Position numbers and translations under genes: made by a program
Notes under the pieces: generated by a model
The model's database searches: none
Told to the model about the DNA's origin: nothing
Seen by the model: the letters and a program-made list of their open reading frames with translations, nothing else
Origin: Helicobacter saguini
GTDB lineage: Bacteria; Campylobacterota; Campylobacteria; Campylobacterales; Helicobacteraceae
Assembly (NCBI RefSeq): GCF_000762875.2
Contig: NZ_JRMP02000001.1
Coordinates: forward strand, 186,001 to 250,000
Length of the DNA stretch: 64,000 bases
Direction: 5' to 3'
Part shown: in pieces, positions 1 to 9,166 of the stretch
How positions within the stretch are numbered: position 1 is the stretch's first letter
Layout of the letters: every line of letters begins with the position of its first letter

Positions 1-282
1 AGATTCTAAGATTACATCCATAATATCAGGCGTGATTTTTAGCTCACCACGTCGCGCTTTATTAAGGACGTCCTCCATATTGTGCGTTAAATGCGTTAAA
101 ACATCAAAATTCAAAAACGAGCTAGAACCCTTAATCGTGTGTGCCACCCTAAAGATTCTATTAAGTAAGTCTAAATCATCAGGATTTGTCTCTAACTCAA
201 CTAAGTCTTGGTCAAGCTGCTCGACCATTTCAAAGGCTTCGATTAGAAAGTCCTCCATTATCTCTTGCATATCGTCATTCAT
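1..282 (-). CDS. cheA: Chemotaxis histidine kinase CheA, N-terminal part (cut by window edge)
   Basis: The reading frame begins at the complement of 280-282 after a GAGGTG ribosome site and runs off the left edge, so only 94 residues are visible. They form the HPt (P1) domain: an acidic helix starting MNDDMQEIMEDF, then RVAHTIKGSSSF, which holds the phospho-accepting His in the conserved H-T-I-K-G motif, followed by THNMEDVLNKARRG. In the family, CheA autophosphorylates on this His and passes the phosphate to CheY or CheV-type receivers. It lies 78 bp downstream of cheV on the same strand, the order known for cheV3-cheA in H. pylori. Whether it carries the C-terminal receiver typical of Helicobacter CheAY cannot be seen here. 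Confidence 0.93.
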   Translation of the reverse strand, partial: MNDDMQEIMEDFLIEAFEMVEQLDQDLVELETNPDDLDLLNRIFRVAHTIKGSSSFLNFDVLTHLTHNMEDVLNKARRGELKITPDIMDVILES

Positions 283-360
283 TTAACACCTCAATTCATT
301 GCCTTGTTTAAAATCACAAATTATAACACAAAAAACTTAAATTTATAGCTATCAAAGTAT

Positions 361-1305
361 TTACTCAAGGATTTTTGATATTTCATTATAAAAAGTTTGC
401 GCATCAAATTTTACCAAATATGCGTCAGCACCGATGTCCTTGCCCTTTTGCTCGCTAAACTTATCACAAATAGATGAGTTAAAAATAAGCGGTATAGCTT
501 GGAATCTTTCATCATTTTTAACGACTTTAGCAAAGTGAAAGCCATCCATTTTAGGCATTTCAATATCACTAACAATAAATCGCAGGTAATTTACCATATC
601 AGGATGCTCTTTATATAGCTCATTTAACGTGTTTAACGCCATTTCGCCATCATGAGCTTCAATAACCGTAAAGCCCATTTTTCTTAAAGATTTCTTTAAA
701 AGTGAACGTGCTATCGTGCTATCATCAACAATCAAAACATTACCGCTAAATGTCTTTTCAACATTGCTAAGCTCTTTTTTCTCTTTCTTATCACTATAAA
801 AGTCTAAATCATCAGTAATGCCCTCTAAATCTAGAATCAGCAATGTTTTACCATCCTCAATCTGCGTAGTCCCTGTGATTTTCCCACGCTCTAAATTGTG
901 CGAGTTAGAGCTAAATTGCGCTGCTTGGACTTTATCCCAGCCTATGCGGCGGATTAGCTTTGCCTCATGCACTAGGAAGCCTATTTTAAGATTATTAAAC
1001 TCCGCAATAATCACGCGTTTCTTATCTAATGGAATCTTAGCCTCCCTGTCCTTAATCTTAAGCCACACAGCCAAGTCAATAAGCGGAATAATCACGCCAC
1101 GCAAATCAAACACGCCCACGACATAATCAGGACTAGCAGGCAAATCAAATGTCTCAGGCATTTGGATAATCTCTTGCACCTTAGCGACATTGATTCCATA
1201 AATGCCCTCATAAAGCACTCCATTGACCTCTTCATTAATGCGGAAATCGACCAACTCAATCTCATTAGAGCTAATCTTAGTCTTGTATTTTTCTTGTTTG
1301 TTCAT
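361..1305 (-). CDS. cheV: Chemotaxis coupling protein CheV (CheW domain plus receiver domain)
   Basis: This 314-residue protein has an N-terminal CheW-like domain at about residues 15-165 (GINVAKVQEIIQMP, VVGVFDLRGVIIPLIDL). A CheY-like receiver follows at about residues 188-314, with VLIVDDS acidic residues, the phospho-acceptor Asp in IVSDIEMPKMDG, and a conserved Lys in YLVKFD. CheV proteins couple chemoreceptors to CheA and act as phosphate sinks. Its position immediately upstream of cheA suggests the CheV3 type of Helicobacter, though the number is inferred from gene order only. The length is normal for the family. Confidence 0.93.
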   Translation of the reverse strand: MNKQEKYKTKISSNEIELVDFRINEEVNGVLYEGIYGINVAKVQEIIQMPETFDLPASPDYVVGVFDLRGVIIPLIDLAVWLKIKDREAKIPLDKKRVIIAEFNNLKIGFLVHEAKLIRRIGWDKVQAAQFSSNSHNLERGKITGTTQIEDGKTLLILDLEGITDDLDFYSDKKEKKELSNVEKTFSGNVLIVDDSTIARSLLKKSLRKMGFTVIEAHDGEMALNTLNELYKEHPDMVNYLRFIVSDIEMPKMDGFHFAKVVKNDERFQAIPLIFNSSICDKFSEQKGKDIGADAYLVKFDAQTFYNEISKILE

Positions 1306-1502
1306 ATTTATGCTCTCTGCTAAAAACTTGTGTAATTTTACCTTATATTTTTGTTTATTTTTAGCTTTTGTGTTAAAAGTTATATAAAGTGGGGATGTTT
1401 ATTTACATAAACTATTGACAAACAAAAAAACAAAAGCTAAACTTACGATTTTTAAATTGCAAATAATTATTATTTAGCGATATGAATTCCAAAGGAGAAA
1501 TT

Positions 1503-2246
1503 ATGATAAAAAAAATTATAGCGGTGTGTAGTGTTGCATTTGTATTTAGTGGATGCCCTGATATTAGCAAAATATTTTCTAATCCAAGATTGGATAACGA
1601 GGGCGTGGAAAGTAAAGTAGCAGATAACACAAAACAATCAAGTACAGAATCTAACAAGACAGATTCTAAAACCACTGAATCTAGCCAAAAGGGCAAATCC
1701 CTAGCAGATGTAGAAAATGAGAAAAAGGCGCAAGAAAAGGCAAAAGATGAGCATTTTGAAAAGCTGTATAAAGAGCTAGAAGGCTCGAAGTATAAGGTTA
1801 TGCCTGTGGAAGTAAGTAGGGGTGCATTTTTGGGCGATTCATCTTTTAGCTTAGTTGGTGCGGTATATGAGTTGCCAAGTGATACGCCGCAAAAGCAAAA
1901 AGATTGGATTATGAAAATGCTTTATTTCCTTGACTTAACAATGAATGTAGCGGATAAAAGATTGCAAAAACTATATGGGCATTTTGTGCCAAAAGGCTCA
2001 AATTGTTACTACTATATAGTCGGCGATGTTGGTGGCTGGATAGATAAAACTTTCCAAAATAGATATGATGAATGTATTTTTGAGTTAGCAGATGATAGGA
2101 AAGATGATAAGGATTTTCAGGTTTGGGCTAGGGCAAATAAGCTATATGATTATCTATCAAATATGCCTTTACATCCAAAATATCAGGGCAATCCTGAATA
2201 TACCTTAGAGAAATTAAACAAAATTAAAAATGCTGGTAAAAAATAG
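1503..2246 (+). CDS. Putative lipoprotein of unknown function
   Basis: I place the start at the ATG at 1503 because an AAAGGAG ribosome site lies just upstream. An earlier in-frame ATG at 1482 would put that site inside the gene. The 247-residue product begins MIKKIIAVCSVAFVFSGC, a signal peptide with a lipobox (FSGC), so a lipid-anchored periplasmic or outer-membrane location is predicted. After the Cys comes a low-complexity linker rich in Asp, Ser, Thr and Lys (residues about 30-75), partly written by AGATTCTA-type repeats, then an ordered region of about 170 residues with aromatic and Cys residues (CYYYIVGDVGG). I do not recognise the family. It lies upstream of flgC but is separated from it by a sigma54-like promoter. 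Confidence 0.7.
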   Translation: MIKKIIAVCSVAFVFSGCPDISKIFSNPRLDNEGVESKVADNTKQSSTESNKTDSKTTESSQKGKSLADVENEKKAQEKAKDEHFEKLYKELEGSKYKVMPVEVSRGAFLGDSSFSLVGAVYELPSDTPQKQKDWIMKMLYFLDLTMNVADKRLQKLYGHFVPKGSNCYYYIVGDVGGWIDKTFQNRYDECIFELADDRKDDKDFQVWARANKLYDYLSNMPLHPKYQGNPEYTLEKLNKIKNAGKK

Positions 2247-2273
2247 ATTCCATAAATATAAAAAAGCTTATTT

Positions 2274-2290
2274 TTGGAATACTTTTTGCA
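2274..2290 (+). promoter_or_regulatory. Sigma54 (RpoN) promoter of flgC-fliE
   Basis: The sequence TTGGAATACTTTTTGCA has the GG (2276-2277) and GC (2288-2289) doublets separated by exactly 10 bases, as in -24/-12 RpoN promoters (TTGGCAC-N5-TTGCA). It lies 60 bp before flgC. Helicobacter rod and hook genes are known RpoN (class 2) targets, so the assignment fits the gene it serves. Confidence 0.75.
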
Positions 2291-2350
2291 AGAAATAAGC
2301 AATTTGAAAGCCAAATTAAAAGCAAAGAAAGCAATAAAAAAGGATTTAAA

Positions 2351-2842
2351 ATGTTTCTTAGCACATTTGATATTAGCGGATATGGATTGTCAGCCCAAAG
2401 AGTGCGTGTGAATGTCGTCTCGGCAAACATCGCAAACGCAAATACCACTCGCACCGATGAGGGCGGACCTTACAGGAGACAAGAGGTCGTGTTTCGCGCA
2501 TTTGATTTTAATAAGGAGCTAAATAAAAAGTTAGCAAAAAATAATAACCTAACCGAATACACCGACCCACTAGGCGAGGGACAATATGGTAAAAAGCCTG
2601 TCCCACCGATAATGGGCGTGTATATCGATAAAATCGTGCGTGATGATAATAAGCCGCTAATGAAATATGACCCAACGCATCCAGATGCGAATGCGCAAGG
2701 TTATGTGGCGTATCCAAATGTTAATCCCGTTGTGGAAATGGCCGATTTAGTAGAAGCGACAAGAGCGTATCAGGCAAATGTCGCTGCGTTTCAAAGTGCT
2801 AAGAATATGGCAAATAATGCAATTACTATGTTTCAAGCATAA
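2351..2842 (+). CDS. flgC: Flagellar basal-body rod protein FlgC
   Basis: The 163-residue product begins MFLSTFDISGYGLSAQR and has the rod-protein signature VVSANIANANTTRT near the N-terminus. The C-terminal helix VEMADLVEATRAYQANVAAF is shared by FlgC and FlgG-type axial proteins. FlgC forms part of the proximal rod. A ribosome site AAAAAGGA precedes the ATG. fliE follows 69 bp downstream on the same strand. In H. pylori flgB lies immediately upstream of flgC; here the upstream gene is a lipoprotein and flgB is found about 22 kb away on the other strand. Confidence 0.96.
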   Translation: MFLSTFDISGYGLSAQRVRVNVVSANIANANTTRTDEGGPYRRQEVVFRAFDFNKELNKKLAKNNNLTEYTDPLGEGQYGKKPVPPIMGVYIDKIVRDDNKPLMKYDPTHPDANAQGYVAYPNVNPVVEMADLVEATRAYQANVAAFQSAKNMANNAITMFQA

Positions 2843-2911
2843 ATTTATTGCTTTATTTACTTTTTTCTAGTATAATGATAGAATTTTATTTTAGGAGAAG
2901 GAGGAATAGTT

Positions 2912-3238
2912 ATGGCACATCTAACTCATATATCAGCACCTGGCTTAGCCACTGCGAATGGTTTGTCGAATGTTAATAGTGCGAGCGATATTTCTCTAGC
3001 AGATTCACAGGTTAGAAATGGTGATTTTTCATCATTGTTAAAGCAGTCTTTGGCGGAGTTGAATGCTTCGCAAGAAGATTCTGATAGAGCGTTAGCTGAT
3101 ATGGCAAATGGCACGGTGAAAGATTTGCACCAAGCCGCTATTACAATAGGCAAGGCAGAGACAAGTATGAAGCTTATGCTAGAAGTTCGCAATAAGGCTA
3201 TTAGTGCGTATAAAGAAATTTTGAGAACGCAGATTTAG
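2912..3238 (+). CDS. fliE: Flagellar hook-basal body complex protein FliE
   Basis: The 108-residue protein has the FliE C-terminal signature: DLHQAAITIGKAETSMKLML, then EVRNKAISAYKEILR. FliE joins the MS ring to the rod. A strong ribosome site (AGGAGAAGGAGG) lies upstream of the ATG. It sits in one unit with flgC and is followed by a hairpin with a T run before the PBP2-type gene, so flgC-fliE may be terminated there. Confidence 0.95.
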   Translation: MAHLTHISAPGLATANGLSNVNSASDISLADSQVRNGDFSSLLKQSLAELNASQEDSDRALADMANGTVKDLHQAAITIGKAETSMKLMLEVRNKAISAYKEILRTQI

Positions 3239-3305
3239 ATTCTGTGTTGCTTTTGCTATTGTTATCGCTTTGGCAAAGGCGTTTGTTTTTTACACCTTTA
3301 AATGT

Positions 3306-3360
3306 AAGTCGTTTTAGAGTTTTACTTTTTAGTAAGATTTTAAAGCGACTTTTTTATTTT
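3306..3360 (+). terminator. Rho-independent terminator after fliE
   Basis: AAGTCG..TTTA pairs with TAAAGCGACTT in an imperfect stem around an AT-rich loop, and the second arm runs directly into TTTTTT and an AT-rich tail. It lies between fliE and the transpeptidase gene. Confidence 0.65.
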
Positions 3361-3381
3361 ATAGCTATTTTTATTTAAAGA

Positions 3382-6237
3382 TTGTTAATGCAAGATTCTA
3401 CTGAAGATTCTATACTATCGAAATTACGACTTAAGGGGCAAGATTCTAATAAATTACAGAATCTAGATTCTAAAGATTCTATAGAATCTAATCTTTTTTC
3501 AAATGTGGAAAATAAGGAGACACACTCTCTCTCCCTTGCGGAGGGCAGCCACTCTAGCCCCCCTCCCTTGCGGAGGGGGGTTGGGGGGTGGGTAGAAAAC
3601 CACGATAACCAACAAAACCAAAACATAAAAAAAGATTCTATAGAATCTAATAATCAAGATTCTAAAAATTTACAGAATCTAGATTCTAAACAATCCATAG
3701 AACCCACCCCCCTAGCCCCCCTCCGCAAGGGAGGGGGGAACAACCCCACACAAGATTCTAACCAACACATAGAATCTAATCTCACAGATTCTATAAATTC
3801 CCTATCGTCCGCCCATCGCCCTACTAAAGAAAATATAGAATCTGCTCCACAAGATTCTAAAAAAGATTCTATAGAATCTAAGCTAACAAAACCCACCCCC
3901 CTAACCCCCCTCCGCAAGGGAGGGGGGAACAATCCCACCCACAACCCTACTGAAAAAATCGCGACAGAATCCACCACCCAAAGTATAGAAAACCAAGACA
4001 TAGATTCCATAATGCTAGATAATGCAAATGAAAGCATCCTTTTTAGCAACTTTACAATAAAGCCCTACTCCAAACTTGAAAGACGAAAAAAAGAGCTAGA
4101 AAAGCAAAAAAAGCAAGAGCTAATCGCATATTACAAAGAGCAAAAGAATTTACGCGAGTTTGAAGAGCAAAAAAACTTTAGAGCGTGGCGACTTTTCCTT
4201 TTGCTAGGAACATTTGCGACATGTTTTGTCATTTTCATCCTTGCTGTGTATGCTAAAATCATTACAAAGCCGCCAAATATGGACCCTTATAATAAATACT
4301 CCCGCGATTATCCTTGGTCTAATAAAGTGGATATTGACTTAGGGCTTCGCGGACAGATTCTAAGTGGTGATAATTATATCCTTGCAAGTAGCAAAAAGTT
4401 ATATAAGGTTGGAATCTATGTCCCATCCATTCAAGAAGAAAAAAAAGATGTGGTGATAAATCTCCTAAATATCTACGCAAATCTCAATAAAGATTCTATA
4501 CAAACCGCATTAAATAAAGGTGGAAACGCAATAATTAGTGAGAGTGCTAGTAGCATTGATGCGATAAATCTTCGTCAGCTAAATGCAAAACTAGCACGTC
4601 TTGGCGCGTATAAAAAATGCACTTTTACCTACATTAATAAAGATAGCTTGGAAGATAGCGAGTTTAAAGAAATGATAGCCCACGCCGAAATTACCAGCGA
4701 TAAGGGCAGGGCGACTTCGCTTGATAGACAGATTCTAAAAACCTTGCAAGATTTGCAAAAAGAGCAAATTACAGAATCTAAAGCCCTGCAGATTCTAAAT
4801 CAAGCCTTAGTTGAGTATAAAAATCGCCAGATTGACTTAAGCAAAGAGTGCTACACGCCCATTTTCGCCTATAATGAGAATGTGAAAGATAACGCTAGCA
4901 CGCGTGTGGAGCGGGGCTTAGATATTTCGGTATCTAGCATTGAGCGTGAGTATCCTTTTAATAACCTTATGCAGCCCATTTTAGGCTTTACAAATTATAG
5001 TAAGAAAAAGATTAATGAGAATTTGTATGATGATAAGCTAAAATTTGTCGCACAAAGTGGCGTGGAGAAATACCGCGATGGAATCTTGTCGGCTAAACAT
5101 GATGGACGAATAGCCGGGAGAGCTGATAGGGGTGGCAATATCATTTTTGATAAGCATAGTCGAGAGATTGCAAAAGAAGATGGCTTTAATATCACTTTGA
5201 GTATCCCTTTGAATCTTCAAGCAAAAGTGCAAGAGATTCTAGAATCTGCTAGCAAGCAATACCACGCAGAGCAAATCATAGCCGGCATTATGAATCCACA
5301 CACAGGCGAGATTTTGGCGTTGGCTAGTTCGCATAGTTTTAATCCAAATGTGGGGCAGCGAGATAGCGATATAACATCACGCATGAGAGTGCTAGGAGTG
5401 GAGCGTAGCTTTGAGCCAGGCAGCACGATAAAACCGCTAATTTTTTCATATCTAGCTAATAAAAAGTGGATAAATTATAGTGAAGAAATTGATTTGCATA
5501 ATGGAATCTATAATCTGCGAACCTTTACGATAAGAGATTCTACGCCTTTGAAGTCGGCAAAACCAGAGCAGATTCTAATAAAATCAAGTAATATCGGTAT
5601 GACAAAATTGACTAAGAACTTGAGCGGAACGCAAATGCAAGAGCTTTTTAAAACCTTTGGCGTGGGCGAAAATACAGGCATTGACATTGCAAATGAAGCA
5701 AATGGACTGCTGCCTAGTGTAAATAAGCTAAATAAAGAAGTGGAAAAAGGCACGGCAAGTTATGGCTATGGACTGCGGATGACTTTTATCCAGCTTTTGC
5801 GTGGCTATGCGGTGTTTAATAATGGTGGATATTTGGTAAATCCGCATGTGACTAAGATTCTAGAATCTCCGGAAGGGAAAATCTTTTATCCAGCCCTAGA
5901 ATCTCCAAAGCAAATCATAAGTAAGCAAAGTGCGGAATATATGCAAAAATTACTTAATCGTGTAGTCAAAGAGGGCACTGCAAAAAGAGCTGACGTTCAA
6001 GGCTTAATAGTCGGGGGCAAAACAGGCACAGCGCGTGAAATCACACGCGAAGTAACAATCTATAATGGCTCATTTTTTGGCTATGCAAGCGATGGCAAGA
6101 CAACCTACACAATCGGCGTAGTAGCCTATGGCTCACAGGCAAATGAAGACTACTACGGCGGACAGACCGCCGCACCTATATTCGCGCGCCTCGCCACTTT
6201 GCTAGCCACCGAAGGCTATTTAACAGCGAAGCATTAG
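3382..6237 (+). CDS. ftsI: Class B penicillin-binding protein (PBP2/FtsI type) with a repeat-built N-terminal extension
   Basis: The frame can start at TTG 3382 or ATG 3388, giving about 950 residues, whereas family members have about 600. Residues 1 to about 225 are low complexity and consist almost wholly of translated short repeats ([12 protein letters not shown] units; three GC-rich palindromes read as PLRRGVGG or PLRKGGG; one AHRPTKEN unit). A charged stretch (about 230-265) and one membrane segment (LFLLLGTFATCFVIFILAVY) follow. The transpeptidase domain carries all three active-site motifs: SxxK in PGSTIKPL, SSN in KSSNIG, and KTGTA in VGGKTGTA. The enzyme cross-links septal peptidoglycan. 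The fliE-ftsI order is shared with H. pylori. Whether the extension is translated in full is unknown; a later start near the membrane segment is possible. Confidence 0.88.
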   Translation: MLMQDSTEDSILSKLRLKGQDSNKLQNLDSKDSIESNLFSNVENKETHSLSLAEGSHSSPPPLRRGVGGWVENHDNQQNQNIKKDSIESNNQDSKNLQNLDSKQSIEPTPLAPLRKGGGNNPTQDSNQHIESNLTDSINSLSSAHRPTKENIESAPQDSKKDSIESKLTKPTPLTPLRKGGGNNPTHNPTEKIATESTTQSIENQDIDSIMLDNANESILFSNFTIKPYSKLERRKKELEKQKKQELIAYYKEQKNLREFEEQKNFRAWRLFLLLGTFATCFVIFILAVYAKIITKPPNMDPYNKYSRDYPWSNKVDIDLGLRGQILSGDNYILASSKKLYKVGIYVPSIQEEKKDVVINLLNIYANLNKDSIQTALNKGGNAIISESASSIDAINLRQLNAKLARLGAYKKCTFTYINKDSLEDSEFKEMIAHAEITSDKGRATSLDRQILKTLQDLQKEQITESKALQILNQALVEYKNRQIDLSKECYTPIFAYNENVKDNASTRVERGLDISVSSIEREYPFNNLMQPILGFTNYSKKKINENLYDDKLKFVAQSGVEKYRDGILSAKHDGRIAGRADRGGNIIFDKHSREIAKEDGFNITLSIPLNLQAKVQEILESASKQYHAEQIIAGIMNPHTGEILALASSHSFNPNVGQRDSDITSRMRVLGVERSFEPGSTIKPLIFSYLANKKWINYSEEIDLHNGIYNLRTFTIRDSTPLKSAKPEQILIKSSNIGMTKLTKNLSGTQMQELFKTFGVGENTGIDIANEANGLLPSVNKLNKEVEKGTASYGYGLRMTFIQLLRGYAVFNNGGYLVNPHVTKILESPEGKIFYPALESPKQIISKQSAEYMQKLLNRVVKEGTAKRADVQGLIVGGKTGTAREITREVTIYNGSFFGYASDGKTTYTIGVVAYGSQANEDYYGGQTAAPIFARLATLLATEGYLTAKH
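3558..3580. repeat. GC-rich palindrome inserted in ftsI (copy 1, inverted orientation)
   Basis: A perfect 9-bp stem, CCCCCCTCC and GGAGGGGGG, around the loop CTTGC in an otherwise AT-rich gene. It is read in frame as PPLRRGVGG-type residues. The loop orientation is opposite to the two other copies at 3716 and 3905. Confidence 0.85.
3716..3738. repeat. GC-rich palindrome inserted in ftsI (copy 2)
   Basis: The same 9-bp stem CCCCCCTCC/GGAGGGGGG with loop GCAAG, read in frame as APLRKGGG. The flanks also match copy 3 (CCCACCCCCCTA before, GAACAA after), so the repeat unit is longer than the stem. Confidence 0.85.
3905..3927. repeat. GC-rich palindrome inserted in ftsI (copy 3)
   Basis: The same stem and GCAAG loop as copy 2, with near-identical flanks of about 12 bp on the left and 6 bp on the right. 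It is read in frame as TPLRKGGG. Three copies within 370 bp, all preserving the frame, argue for repeat spread within the gene. Confidence 0.85.
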
Positions 6238-6275
6238 ATTCTAAGATTCTCATCAAAAAAAACAATAATCTTTTA

Positions 6276-6291
6276 TAGAATCTAGATTCTA
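6276..6291. repeat. 16-bp palindrome TAGAATCTAGATTCTA (representative copy)
   Basis: A perfect palindrome made of two inverted AGATTCTA half-sites. The same 16-mer or a near copy is seen near 13052, 17667, 18159, 18780, 26030, 27675, 36598, 38136, 39686, 39826, 47421, 47852, 50687, 50763, 52713, 54899, 55012, 55654, 55690, 55959 and 56002, mostly in intergenic DNA. Single half-sites occur throughout the window. Confidence 0.95.
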
Positions 6292-6402
6292 TGAATTTTA
6301 TTTATAGTATACTAATCATTCATATTTATAAACTTAGTATTTATTCTTAAAATTTATGATATTATTTCACTGCTTTTTATTTTTAAGATTAAAGGATAAG
6401 AT

Positions 6403-9163
6403 ATGATAGCTTTTAGATATATATATATATATATATATAACGATATTTTTTAGTTTTAATATATTAGATTCTAAAGAAAATATAGAATCTAAAGCCACTA
6501 TTGAAGAAAAAGATTCTAACGCCGCTCAAAGCATACAAGATTTTAATCATACAAATAAAATCTATAAGTTAAATGCAATTACAGCTTTTAGTGGTGATAA
6601 TTTAAATAAATTCCAAAGTAGCAATGGCGTGATAAATAGACAAATGATAGAATCTAATCCTAGTGGAAATGGCGATATTACTAGCCTACTTAGAATCTTA
6701 CCAAATATTCAATATGATAATAATCAACTAAGTAGTAATACCCCAGGTGAAATAAGCCCAGCTAATATAAGCATTAGTGGGGGACTTTTTTATCAAAATA
6801 ATTTTCAACTAGATGGCTTTAATATGAATAATGACTTAGACCCCGCAGCAAGTCTAGCTAATACGCAAAATATGGAAACATCAAAAAGTATGTATGGTAG
6901 AAGCATAGGACGCTCTCAAGGTTTAGCTATTGATACAAGCTTGCTAGATTCTATAATTGTGCAAGATAGCAATATCTCAGCTAGTTATGGGAAATTCACA
7001 GGCGGGCTTATACAGGCAAATACAAGAAAGGCTACTAAAAAATTTGGAGCTAAAATTAGCTATCAAATAAGTCAGGGCGATGCAAGGGCTAATCATATAA
7101 GTTTAACAAATTACCATGTATATGGAAACTTAAATGATTTTATAAACTCAAGCTATTCTACTAATCAGCCTCGCTTTATTAAGCATATTTTTCGCTCAAG
7201 TTTTGAATCTAAGTTTAATGATAACGCAGGAATTATCGCTAGTTTTACCACAACGCAAAGTTTTATTCCATTAAGGGGCTATGATGGAGATTCTACAAAT
7301 GTATTAGATATAGTAGAAAAAACGCAAAGCCGACAAAACTATAATGTTTTTATAAAAGGCTATTATGATATAAATGAAAGCTTTAGTATAGAATCTAGTT
7401 ACACTTACGCACCTGAATTTAATAAATATTTTATTATAAACGCTAAAGATAGCGACTTTTTCTATGATAGCGGCGGACATAATTTAGGTGTAAAATCAAT
7501 ATGGAACAATGCACTTGGCAATTTAAACGCACAAATAAATTTTAGCTACCTAGAAGATTCTAGGACAAAGAGTGCTAATGACTACAAAGTGTGGCTTTAT
7601 AGTAGTGAAAAAAATTGGAGTAATAATTCCTTAGGTGTAGAAGAAGGTGGCTATGGTAATGTAGATAATAAGCAAATAAGTAGTGAGTTTAGATTAACAC
7701 AAGATTTTGAACCATTAAACTTTTTTAGATTCTGGCAAAATCGCTTTTTAGCTGGGCTTGAGCTAGGATATGGATATTCGTATTTTAAAAGGCATAATGA
7801 TGTTAGAATCTCTAATAATGGGACAATTATAGCAATGCCACAAGGGCAAACTTGCGTAGATTATAATTGGTGCACAAACATCGCTCCTAGTGATACTACA
7901 TTAACTGATTTCTTTGGTAATGACTTAAGCAATGGATATTACTTTGGCTATTTGAATTATTTAAAAGCAGGGGAAATTTCTTTGCATAATTTTACTTTTA
8001 GCACTTTTTTAGAAGATTCTATGTCGTTTAATTTAGGAGATTCTAATGGTGTTTTAGATGTGCGTTTTGGTTTAAGACTAGATTATGAATTATATATGAA
8101 TAAAGCCCCGATTGCCCCACGTCTTGCCATTACTTATGAAGCCCCGTGGAATACAAAAAATTCTATAAAAGATTTTGCATCACAAATTACTTTTGGTTAT
8201 AATCGATATTATGGTAGAAATATTTTTGCTTATCGTCTTATGGATGGACAAGCAAAATTAGATGTACAATATTGGAAAATGAATCTAAATACATTTGACC
8301 CAAATGATAATATTTCAGAATCTACTCCATATACACAAGGCTATGTTATTGAAAATGGCGGTGTGGATACGAACTTTTTAGGGCTTAGAGTGCCTTATGA
8401 TGATGAGCTAATGATAGGATTTATACAGCAGATTCTAGCATTTAAGCTAAATGTGAAATATATACATAGATTTGGCAGAGACCAAGTAAATACGAAAAAT
8501 ATAGGACAAGACGCACAAGGCAACACAAGATATGCGTGGGCTAATGAAGGCAGGAGCGATAGCGATATTATTAGCATTTTTATAAATAATGATAAGCCTT
8601 TAGAGATTTTTAATATTTCAAATTTTATAACTTTTGGCTTTGATTTCACACATTTAAAGCGAAATTTTAATAGCTATTCAAATATTTTTACTAACGCTAT
8701 GAATAATCAAATCATAAGCTACAACGGACAATTCATACGATATATTGATAGACCAGCGGAAAACTTTTTTCGCCCTTATACGTTTAGAATCACAACTACG
8801 CATAGCTTTAATATTTGGAAAACTAAAATTTTAATAAACAACTTTTTTAGATTTAGGAGTAGCTATGATGCGATGGTAGCAGTGGAAGAGGATTTGCAAG
8901 ATAGCTATAATGGAGCAAAAGTGCCTACTTTTAGAATCTTTAAAGTGCCAAGTAGCTTTACATGGGATATGCGTTTTGGTTTTGAAATTGATGTATTTAA
9001 AAATAATAATGTATTTGTGAATCTAGATATTTTTAACATTTTAGATTCTAAAAATATTTCGATTTTAAATCTTAGTGCTTTTAGCAGCTCTGCTAGTGCT
9101 ACTGCTATCCCAACCTATGAAGTCGGCAGGTCATTTTGGCTTGAAGTGGGATATAGATTTTAG
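6403..9163 (+). CDS. TonB-dependent outer-membrane receptor, phase-variable and OFF in this sequence
   Basis: Translation from ATG 6403 (ribosome site AAAGGATAAG) gives MIAFR, then a Tyr-Ile run coded by (TA)11, and stops at 6451. The frame that continues to 9163 is open from just after 6407. One more TA unit or two fewer would join them into a protein of about 919 residues, whose N-terminus would be a hydrophobic, signal-like segment ending in FFSFNILDSKEN. The body has a plug-like region (SNPSGNGDITSLLRILPNIQ, near residue 90) and a long beta-barrel with alternating aromatic residues ending in WLEVGYRF, a typical C-terminal outer-membrane motif. Such receptors import iron complexes, nickel or other ligands by TonB energy; the substrate is not evident. 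An internal GTG at 6629 gives a frame without a signal peptide and is unlikely to be the real start. Confidence 0.85.
6418..6439 (+). repeat. (TA)11 dinucleotide tract in the 5' coding end of the TonB receptor gene
   Basis: Eleven perfect TA units five codons after the start codon. Frame arithmetic shows that 9 or 12 units connect the start to the main frame, while the 11 present here do not. This is a slipped-strand switch by position and length. Confidence 0.85.
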
Positions 9164-9166
9164 ATT

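Noticed and set aside
3654-4049. 131-residue frame opposite ftsI
   Set aside because: It arises because the palindromic repeats are open in both strands; no start signal or domain.
6629-9163. TonB receptor starting at the internal GTG 6629
   Set aside because: That start lacks a ribosome site and signal peptide, and an ATG with a good site and a TA switch lies upstream in a frame one slippage step away.
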